Below are positions 36,817 through 46,700 of a stretch of 64,000 nucleotides of DNA, in pieces. The number at the start of each line of letters is the position of its first letter. Positions within the stretch are counted from its first letter, which is position 1. Below the pieces are notes generated by a model. The model made no database searches. It was not told the origin of the DNA and saw only the letters and a list, made by a program, of their open reading frames with translations. Made by a program: the position numbers and the translations under genes. The stretch is from positions 6,995,733 through 7,059,732 of the forward strand of contig NC_089175.1 in assembly GCF_947507565.1 (NCBI RefSeq), in the 5' to 3' direction. Origin of the DNA: Oscarella lobularis. Lineage: Eukaryota > Porifera > Homoscleromorpha > Homosclerophorida > Oscarellidae.

Positions 36817-38217
36817 TCATAATCTTGCCTGTATTGCAAGCATGCACTTGGTCAATTTATCTTCACGAATTGGTCCCACGATCTTAATGACAAAATTGAT
36901 GAGAGTCAGATTGCTTACTCGAATTTCCGTGCCGTCTTCCCCCTTTCCTCTCTGAACGTCAGCCAAGTGAAATGTGCTAAGAATGTGAAGGAGTATGTGA
37001 CCAATGCGAGACAAGTCATTGGACTTGAATTGAGAGTAGCTCATATGTAGCAACCCACTCTCAGGATGAAACCTTGAAAAACATTCAAATACGACATCCA
37101 ATAAATTATTATAATCTCACTTCGGAAGACGATGTCTTGGACATGGAATAATTTTAAAAAGCTGCGGCACAGAATAGAGAAAATTGACAATTTGTGGCAG
37201 GAAAAATAGAAGTAGGGTTTTTCCAAAGTGTCCAAGAATTCCCACAACGGCAAACGTCATTCCAGCGAAATAGCAGAACGTGTCGCCAACGAAAACGGCA
37301 GACGGATACCAATTATGATGGAGAAGAGCGAGAGACACGCCCAGAAAGGGTATAAGAAAATAGAGAGAGAACAAATGAAACCAGCCAGCCTCTTGAAAGA
37401 TCAGCTCCATGATATTGAAAATGACAACAGACGCTGCTATGACAACGGATTGACCACACTCCACGCCGTTGATACCAGCGAGAATGTTGATGGAATTGGT
37501 ACAGAAAACAGCCAACATGCCCATATAAATATAGTAGAGCAAACCTAGATATAATGTACATATTTTATTTATTTATTTATTAGGACTCTGTACCTAGATC
37601 TATGTTGTTTCCTAGAAGGAATCGTAGTGGAAGTGGAACGACGATAATTGTTCTCTGGATTGTCACGAGATATGCCATGAGAAGAGGAAGCGACGCCACG
37701 GTGGGTAATATCAATCGGTGTCGCCATGGCAAATCGAGAACGTCGTCGCCGAAGCCGAGAAGAATCATGCAGCAGATTGATAGCAATGCAGAAAGAAAAA
37801 CGACAAACTAATAACGATAAATTAATTAATTTATTTAACTGATGACGTGCCCTTCGCTAATTCGATTTACTTGTTCGTGTGGAAAGGGGTGTGGTCCGCT
37901 TTGTAGCCAAGCGAAAAGAAATGGAAATGGTATGAATGCGAACATTGCGACGAGATAGACCGTTCCGCATACGACTCCCAGGCCTTCTGGTCTAGAAAAC
38001 GATATGCGGTGCAAGGTGAGACGGGCGCGGGGTCCCCTTTCTTTCGTACGTACACGGGATCGTTCGACGTCTTGTTCAGATCGCGTCCGAAGAGTTTCGC
38101 GCGAATGAAATGGGACGACATCGATGGGATGAGGCGTTTGGCGATGAGAAAGGCGAGGAAGGATAAGAGGAGGTTGCAGGCGAGTGGGCCGGCCGCATTT
38201 CCAACTTCGTTCGCCAT
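36817..38217 (-). CDS. DPAGT1: UDP-GlcNAc:dolichyl-phosphate GlcNAc-1-phosphotransferase
   Basis: Five exons on the minus strand (38217-38054, 37991-37871, 37807-37594, 37544-37121, 37072-36817) give 392 residues, close to the ~400 of animal DPAGT1/ALG7. The enzyme sits in the ER membrane and makes GlcNAc-PP-dolichol, the first lipid-linked step of N-glycosylation; it is the tunicamycin target. Family landmarks: [10 protein letters not shown], a [15 protein letters not shown] block (catalytic Asp pair), [45 protein letters not shown], and about ten hydrophobic helices. The exon 1 donor is read as the GTACGT six bases after the more obvious CCC/GTG, because only that keeps phase with exon 2. 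It appears complete and single-copy within an otherwise duplicated region. Confidence 0.95.
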
Positions 38218-38640
38218 TTTGCACGAAAGCTATGTTTGATAGCGCGCGCAGCTGTGACGAATTTGTGGTGACGTAAAACACGCCGTCACTAATCCGGCAT
38301 TAATTAATTGAGCACTCTCTATATACGGCTCAGGCTTTAGTTGTTGAAAGGAAGACTCGGCCAAAATTATATTGCACGAATGGGACCTTCGGTTATCTGT
38401 ATAGCGCGCAGTCGTGACGAATTTGTTGTGACGTACAACTGTATTGTAGAAGGCGCAAGGCCACTTACCTTGCCAGCTGGTCTACGATGAGGAAGGAAGA
38501 ACCGGCCGCAACGTCGTCACCAATAAGCACTGGCATAATTGATTAATTAATTAATAGCGCCCGCAGACGAAACTGAAGTGACGTAACGACACTGCCACTA
38601 AATTTGAACCTTGTTTATGGAATGAGGATTCGATTAGAAC
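38218..38640 (-). promoter_or_regulatory. DPAGT1 upstream region with repeated promoter-like blocks
   Basis: A block reading TAGCGCGC(GC)AG, then GTGACGAATTTG(T)GTGACGTA occurs just upstream of the ATG (38239-38275). It recurs in altered form at 38402-38438, 38555-38590 and 39101-39130. Each copy has TGACGTA, which resembles a CRE/ATF half-site. Some copies are flanked by sequence like the DPAGT1 5' coding end (about 38490 and 39050-39100). The repeats look like successive duplications of the DPAGT1 promoter and start. Confidence 0.5.
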
Positions 38641-38654
38641 TCCCATGCTCTTGA

Positions 38655-38990
38655 TGTATTGGAAACAGGCTGCATGCCCAACGAAAATTCTTCCATATCT
38701 TCCCTTGTAATTTCTTGGCAATTGGCGTCGCGTACAGAGACAAGGCGCAATGGACGGAGAAAGAAGTGTATTTATAGAATTAGAGTGTTGTAATTTTTAT
38801 GTACTGCACCCTTTCTTGGCCTTTGTTGCGTCATAGAATCTTCGAAGGAGTTGCATCGTGCAGCACGGAATTGTACTATACAATGATTACAGTTGGCCTT
38901 GATGTGGTGATGCCTGGTCTTGAAGGATACGCAATACGAAAAGTCGACATCAAATAAAATTCAACAAGACCTTGAACGCTCCTTAGTCTC
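38655..38990 (-). pseudogene. Decayed ABCB relic
   Basis: Two patches match the intact ABCB gene in the same orientation. About 38660-38735 resembles its last exon (43760-43850: the GGAAAC.GGCTG and TTTCCC.ATGTAATTTC blocks). About 38835-38990 resembles the exon 3' of Walker A and the exon before it (47408-47450 and 47578-47660: TCATAGAATCTT..AGGAGTTG, then AAGTCGAC and AGACCTTGAACGCT). The intervening sequence is gone and the frame is broken. It is more diverged than the + strand pseudogenes, so it marks an older event. Confidence 0.65.
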
Positions 38991-40009
38991 ATTCACGTGC
39001 TTGAATTAGAATTGCAAAAAAGAGCGACAGCCGGCCCATATGCCTGGAAACGAGGAAGAAAGAACCGCGGCCGCATTTCGTTCACCAACTCGACCTTTAG
39101 TAGCGCACGCAGTCGTGACGCTGTGACGTAGCAATGGCACACTGTACTGTAAATAAGATTGACCTATCCATCTATGAGAGCTAGCCCATTTAGGCATGCA
39201 ACTGATTATTTTCTGTTCTTGTTCGCATTATCCCATAGTAATGACCCACTCTCGCCGGCGTAATCGAATTTCAGTCTAAACGTATTCAGGGTTTTCGAGG
39301 TCCTGTTGCAGCATTCTTTTGGTAGCTCAAAAATGCGATTAGAGCGGTCGTGGTTTGTCTATCGCGACATCGTTACGACGCCTGGGCGTCCGCTCGGGTG
39401 GCGGGGTACAAGGACAGACGTCATTGATGAATACATTAGGATCGCAAGTGGGATGCCCCTCCCGCCTTGGAGAGTGAGATCAACACGGAAGGACGACCAT
39501 GGACACGGTAGGAAACACAAATACAAACGTCAATATATGCAGACCCACTGGACCGAATATAGAAAAACGGACCACACGGAAGATCGAGCCAAGAGGTCAC
39601 GCAACCCCGACTAATCGGACTAAGAGCCCATAATGATTCATTTCCTCCACGCCTCCCTGACATTGTATTGCCCGAGGCGAGACCTATAGGGGTTCAGTCA
39701 TGGGTGGAGCAATCGATTCGCCGAATAACTCCATCGCGTGAGTCGGCTTTCACCGAAACGTGACTCCTAATTACTCATTCTATTTTGAAACGCGTTATCC
39801 CCTGTTGGTCGGTAGGCGCGTCACGGTGCATCCTCACAAAGCCGCGTACGGCCGCTACTGACCGATTTCCTCAGTACCCGTGCATAGTGCGGTGGACAAG
39901 GGTCACGACCCACTTACCCAATGAAACGAACACGCCCCGACGCGAAGAACACAATAAATAGAGCGCCGATTCGAGAGAAGACTCACAGACAACAACCACA
40001 CAGTGGAAC
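38991..40009. other. Intergenic region before CLCA
   Basis: Contains the last DPAGT1 5' end repeat (39045-39130). A GC-richer stretch at 39300-39720 has an unrecognised + frame (39306-39614) that starts without clear context. The sequence just before 40010 should hold the CLCA promoter; no TATA box was identified with confidence. Confidence 0.4.
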
Positions 40010-43000
40010 ATGATGAGTACAAGCCCTATACTCGCTCTACTATCCCTTCTCCTGATCGGCTCGACTTCGCGAGCCATTCGACTCGATCGAAACGGTTACA
40101 AAGACGTTCTCATAGCGATCAACGACGAAGTGCCGCACGACGCGACGCTCGTCAAAACGATAACGGACGCGTTTACGAAAGCATCGGACTATCTCTACAA
40201 GGCGACGAAACAGCGAGCCTATTTCGACGAAATAACGATCGTCGTTCCGGAGACGTGGCCCGACGACAAAACGTACGCTTCGGCGACGGCGACGGAGACG
40301 TTCGACGTCGCCAAAGTGCGAATCAATCCGGCGGAGGAATTTTTTGGATTTGTCAGCGATCGCGCCTACGTCGAAGCGGCGACGACGGCGTGCGGCTCCG
40401 AGGGATCGTATATGCATATTACGCCCGGACGATTGACGGACCCCAGAGTGCGTCGTAAAATTCTATTTATTTATTTAACTTTAATGCGGATGCTGTTTAG
40501 TGGGTTAAGGCGAGTCCGCCCTATCGGATGATCGTTCACGAATGGGCTCATCTTCGCTGGGGCGTCTTTGATGAGTACTTGCAGTACGGACTCGATTTGG
40601 ATGGTCGACCGGCGCGGTGTCCCCAGCGAGTACGTAATGAAATTAGGGACCACGAGGGAGGTTATTAATAGAGTTCGATCTATAGATCAATGCGGAGCGA
40701 CAGAACAATCGCTGGAAGTACGATTTGAAGGGGTCGACGGGATCGATCACGTGGAAACAATACTACAACGATGTATGTATATAGTCTCTCTCATACTGTA
40801 GTACACGTGGAGTGACGTAGATATATATATATAGGTTATCAACTTTTGCGACGACGACGACGACTCGCGCACGAAACACTACAGGGAAGCGTCGAACGCT
40901 CAAAATCGTTTTTGCAACATGCAGTCCGTGTGGACGGTCATGAAGACGAACGAGGACTTTCTAAACGGGGCCAATCCGCCGCGCAACGTCACGTCAACAA
41001 CGCCAACATTCCGAGTAAGAAATTCTCACAAAAGTGACGACATCAATTAATCTAATTAAAATTTAATGACGTAATTAATTAATTAATTAATCGGCAAAGA
41101 GTATCGTTGTAATTTAATGAAATTAATTTTCATACTACGACGTCATAAATTAATTCAATTAATTTTTTAGATTGTTCGTAAGAAATCGTCGGAAGCCGTC
41201 GTGCTCGTGCTCGACGTTTCCAAGGCGATGGCCCAGGACAATCGCTTGACTCATCTACGTCAAGCGACGAAGAATTACATTGATACGGTCGAGAGCGGAA
41301 CGTACATCGGTATGATATTCTTCAAGAATAAGGCCGGCACGCGACGACGTCTCTTTCAATTGACCAATCAAAAGAGGAGAGACCGCGTTACGAAATCGCT
41401 TCCAACGCAGGCTTTCGTCGAGAAGGCTTCGTTTAAGAAGAGCGTCGCCGCGGGGATTACCAAGGCTTTGGCTATGCTGAAGAAAGCCAAGGTTGAACGA
41501 CAGCAGATTGTCGTTATTACGGATGGGGACGAGAATATGAGACCGTTTTTGAATGATTCGGCTTTTTTGAAAAAAGTCCGGAAAGCGAACGTGAAGATTA
41601 ATACCATCGAGATCGGGTCCTCTAATCCTGATCTATCGAGCATCGCTCTCATGACCGGCGGGAAAACGTTCATGAACGCGGAAATGGTGAAGAGGAAATA
41701 GAAATGGGCCCCACTTAATTAACTAAATCTTACATTTTCTAGTCTTTCGAGCCGTCCGTTTTCGACGACGCTTTGATTGAGATCCAGAGAAGTGCCGTTC
41801 GGCTCACAGAAAGGCAGTACTTCACTTCATCGAGCGTCGTCGCAGTTTCGGCGCGATCGACGAAGACGATCGACGCTTACGTTGATCAGGGACTCGGATT
41901 GGAGACCAAATTCCGCTTTGCGTGGACTCCCGGATCCATACGAGAGACTGCCGTGACGATACGCGTTCGAGATCCCAAGGCGAAGGAACACGGGAATATT
42001 GAGTGCGCTAGAGATTACGCCATGTGCACGCTGGTCGTGTCCGGATCTGCACCGGTAAAAAAATAATTTCCAAACCTGATTATAATTTTATTCCTGCCTT
42101 TCGCTTCATATAGGTTGGAAAATGGCAGATAACTGTTGTAAGTAAATCGGACGCCGACATGATGTTCACCTACTCGGTGACGTCAAAAAAGCAATCTAAA
42201 CAAACGCCTATACGCCTCGAGACGTTCATGACGTCACGCGATGTGGTTTACCCGACAACGCCCATAATCACAGCCGTTCTGACGAAGGGAAGTCTTCCGA
42301 TCATAGAAGCCACAATCGTTGCCGTGGTAACGACACCGACAGGCGAAGTATTGAATATCTCGTTGAACGACAACGGAATGGGCACCGATCTATTCGTCGA
42401 CGACGGTTCCTATTCGGCGCGCTTTACCCAATTCACGAGCGACGGAAACTACAACGTGAAAATCATCGCCACAGCCGATCACACGATCAATCGACCGGTC
42501 GTCGCGAACATTCAAAGGGAAGAGTGGACGGCTAAGAAAGCGAAATTGGGAAAGCCGGTTATACGAGACGATTTGGATTTGACCGATTTAACTCTGTCGG
42601 AACAAATGCCACCTCCATCGCGAAGTTTCGAAGATACCATCACCGTCGAAACGCCTATGTTTTGCCGAACGGAATCGGCTGGAGCGTTCCGAGTGCGCGG
42701 TTTCGTTAAAGGCGAGAATAAGATTCCGCCCGGAATGGTGACCGATCTGAAAGCGACTCTTGAAGAAGACGGTGCCGTTCGACTCAATTGGACAGCTTCC
42801 GGTTCTGATATGGAAGACGGACAAGGTAAAAATAGTGAAACTAGTTTCATTATACCTTATTTTATCAATATTCTTTTCCTTTAGCTGATCGATATATCGT
42901 CAGTGTGAGCCAGTCTTTTGACGATTTGGTCGACAAGTTTTCCAAGCAGATCAAACTCACGCGAGTGCTGTCCGGATCGAGAACGAATCTTCGTTCTCCT

Positions 43001-43566
43001 CGACAGTCGGGATTGAGTGAATCTATTAAATTTCGTAAACCCATATCGAGCAACGTCATCTACGTCGCCTTGAAAGTGCGCGATCAACACGGCCTCTTTT
43101 CCAACATATCAAACGTCGTCAAAGTGACGTTTGATGACGAATGCGAATGTCCCGTAAACCCGCCCATATGCAAAAACCCGATAGGTAAGAAAAATAAAAT
43201 ACACGTAATAATAATTTCTAATATAATTATTTTATAGTGATTTACGGAACGGTGGAAAAAAATGCCGGTAACACGGTTAGACTTGGTTCCAGTTTGGAAT
43301 ATTTAAAAACGGGATTCGGTTTGTCCGGAGGAAGCTTTGCTCTTCCGAGCTTCAGCGAGTTGAGCGTCAACGCGCCCAACGAAGCCCCGGATGGATGCGA
43401 TTGTGATAACGTCATCGCCGAAGGCGAATCGTACATTCTCACCGCGTCGTTAAACCCGAAAACGTTTCAATTAGAAGTGAATAGCAAGAGCTACGTTAGA
43501 AAAGTCAGTGCTGACGACGTTACGAGAGCCAAGCAAGAGGCTCGTGACTTGATAAAGAGCTGCTAA
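40010..43566 (+). CDS. CLCA-family secreted metalloprotease/VWA protein (calcium-activated chloride channel regulator)
   Basis: Nine exons (40010-40447, 40501-40629, 40686-40772, 40835-41014, 41171-41686, 41743-42054, 42114-42825, 42885-43184, 43238-43566) give exactly 1,000 residues. A signal peptide (about residues 1-22, ALLSLLLIGSTSRA) precedes the CLCA N-terminal domain (NGYKDVLIAINDEVP, YFDEITIVVPETW). The zinc protease motif HEWAHLRWGVFDEY keeps HExxH and the downstream acidic residue, so self-cleavage as in mammalian CLCA is plausible. A Cys-rich segment follows, then a VWA domain (VVLVLDVSKAM, VVITDGDEN), a beta-sandwich and a fibronectin-III region. The MIDAS is DVSKA rather than DxSxS, so metal binding may be altered. 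There is no C-terminal membrane helix. Mammalian CLCAs modulate TMEM16A chloride current and mucus; function here is inferred. Confidence 0.92.
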
Positions 43567-43614
43567 AATATTTATACGTATTCGTTTGTGAAATAACTTT
43601 TTTTGAAGACGACC

Positions 43615-43620
43615 AATAAA
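43615..43620 (+). terminator. Polyadenylation signal of the CLCA gene
   Basis: AATAAA lies 49 bases after the CLCA stop codon, the expected position for 3' end formation. No other hexamer lies closer. Confidence 0.6.
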
Positions 43621-43755
43621 TTATTGCATACAATCTACGAACTCGTGGTGCGATATCTAATCATAACACCTAACATTTGAAAAATTAAAACCTTCGCATT
43701 AGTAGAAACTATGGTTTAAGTAAAACTATGATAACCTTCGCCGTCCCTAAGTTAT

Positions 43756-46700
43756 TTAGATATCGGAAACGGGCTGACCGTCTTCGGTCCAACGTATTTT
43801 CTCCCATATTTCCCTATGTAATTTCATTTCTTCGACGTAACGTCGCGTTCGCTCGTGTAAATTCGCGCCCGTTAGTCTATAGTATACGCCCTGTTTTGAT
43901 AACAATTCCTCGTGGTTACCCATCTCGACGACGCGTCCGTTTCGTATGACGGCAATTGAATCGGCGTCGCGTATCGTCGAGAGACGATGCGCAATGACGA
44001 TGCAAGTGCGACCCTCACGCGCCATATCGAGTGCATCTTGAACGACCTGGGTGGGGGAGCCTCTATTATATTTTATTATTTTAATTAGATTTCTTTTTTA
44101 TGCCTTTTCGTTTTCCGCGTCCAATGCGGATGTTGCTTCGTCGAGAAGCAATATTTGAGGGTCGCGTAGCAAGGCTCGCGCTATGGCAACGCGCTGCCTT
44201 TGCCCACCGGATAACTGGACCCCATGTTCCCCAACAACAGTCCCATATCCCTAGGGGATAGAGACTCTCCATAGAGACAAGGACCCTATATTACCGTTCC
44301 TTCTTACTCTTGGAAGCGACGTTATGAATCGATGTATGTTCGCTGCGACGGCCGCTTCGACGATGTCGTCCATGATCTCGGCGACGGGAGGCGAGTCGTC
44401 ATCATCATTGATTCCATAGGCGATGTTTTCAGCGATCGAACAATTGAAGAGCGTCGGCTCTTGATTCACTATACCAATGTTCGATCGAAGCCACGCTAAA
44501 TCGTAATCCTTGACGTCACGACCATCAAGAACCTCAAAAAAATTAATTATTTAAATTTAAAAAATATACGTTTTTCTTTTTATTTACCACTTGTCCGTCT
44601 GCGACGTCGTAGAATCGTTCAAGTAGCGACACGAGCGTGCTCTTGCCGCATCCGCTTGCGCCGACTACGGCGACCGTTTGCCCGGGTCGCACGAGCAGGC
44701 GAAAGCCTCGCAGAACGCGCCGCTGGGGACGCGTCGGATACGAAAAAACGACGTCGCGAAATTCGACTTGCCCGTGTATCGTCGGCGGCGCGCGTCCGCC
44801 TTCGCTCGCGTCGATCGCCGGCGTACGATCGAGAATGTGAAAAATGTGCGTCGCCGCCGCCTTCGCCTTCGCGTAATCGGGAGCGAACGTATTGGCATTT
44901 CCGGCCGTCAGAGCGCAGAAAACGATCGCATTAAAAACACTATTAATTCAATTAGTTAATTCAATTAGATAATTCAATTAATTATTTAATTAGGTTATTT
45001 AATTGAATAATATACTTACGTAAAAACGTCGAAGTAGTACTATTAATTCAATTAGTTAATTAAATTAATTATTTAATTAGGCTATTTAATTGAATAATTA
45101 ATTGTTTGAAATACTTACGTGAAAACGTCGAAGTAGTGGAGTTCGCCGTTGGCGACGAGATAGCCGCCGAAGCGAAAGGCGACGGCGTACGTCCAAAAGA
45201 GCGTCGCTTGCGTGAGGGCGAACGTGATGCCGTAGACGAAACTGTTCTTCATAGCAGCGCTAAATACAAAGACTATATAGATCCTTAATAAATGTGGTGT
45301 TTATTGTTTAATTACGTGTGTGGTACTTTGAGTTGTTTGCTGTACATTTCGTAGAATGTTTGCTCTTTGGTGAGCGCCGCCACGGTGCGAATATTGTCCG
45401 TTGCACCGGTAGCGATTTTACCTAATTCTTCGGCGTATTTACGATGTTTCTTCGCGTGACCCGTATAGGCTTTCATCTGAAGCGTTCCCGCGATCGTGAT
45501 GATTGGCATGCAGGCGAGAATGACGAGAGCGAGTTTCCAGCCGAACACGAAGGCGACGATGAGACCGGCCGTCATGTTCGTACTCATATCCACACCCACA
45601 CCAATTTGAATACCAGACGCCTTAATAAAATAAAATCGATTATATATAATTATTAATTTTTTTGTCCTTTACTCCTTGGACTAGAGACGCGTCGGATGAG
45701 AGACGTGTTGTTAGAGCGCCTGTTGAATTCTTTGGATGATCAAACCAGCCAATTTCCTAATAAGGTTTAACTTAGTTTTTTTTTCTTTCCTCTCCCCTTA
45801 TGTTGTGTAGTCACCTGTCTCAATATGGCTCGAAATGATAAGGCTCGCAATCGCATCGTCAACTTCTCGCCGGAAGCAGCAAAGAAACCGGTCTAAGAAA
45901 ATATTAATCAATAGAAATTAATGACACGTGACCTAATAATACCTGCAACATGTGCGAAACGCCGGAGAGAGCGCCAACGGCAACAAAAGCAACGGAATAG
46001 ACGACAGCTTCATCCAACAACTCATCCCCCTTCAAACCATACGTCTAAAGAAAACGGATAAATAAATCAATGAATCAATAATTATTTGATTTTACTTTTA
46101 AGACTTCTCCTAGTAGAACGGCGAATACGGGCCACGTTCCCCCGCTCACAATCGCCATGACAGTACCCAAGAGAATAATCTTCATTTCCGGCGAATTCAT
46201 TCGCATGATTCTCATGAAGGACGCCTCTTCCATCTTCTCCACAACCGCATCCGAATCGTCACCTTCGAGACGCTCTTCACACAAACTATCCTCATCATCA
46301 TTCATATCAACAATGGTATCCGTAATTCCATCATTAGCAAAATCGGTTACGGAGTGACTCCGCCCCCACGCAATCCCCTTGAGGGAGAGACAGCTCACTT
46401 GGGACGCCGTGCGCCGAAGTGCGCGCATCGAACGAACGGAACGAAGCGACGACGAATTGCGTCCTTGGACTTTCGATCGTACGGCGATGAGAGGATTCTT
46501 TCGAAGACCCAACCACTTGGGAGGGGGCCCCATCAGATCGTCAACACCAGAATCGTTGACGTCATCATCTTTGACGTCGCCAAGAAGACTCTTTGAAAAA
46601 ACAATAAATAAATAAATAAAAAGTCTATATCTATGTTTGCATTCAGATCTAATTTTTAAAAAAATAAATCTCTACCTCTATCTCTATATACATATATTGA

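Noticed and set aside
39306-39614. 102-codon + frame upstream of CLCA
   Set aside because: Basic, low-complexity C-terminus and no family match; not joined to CLCA because the signal peptide already begins at 40010.
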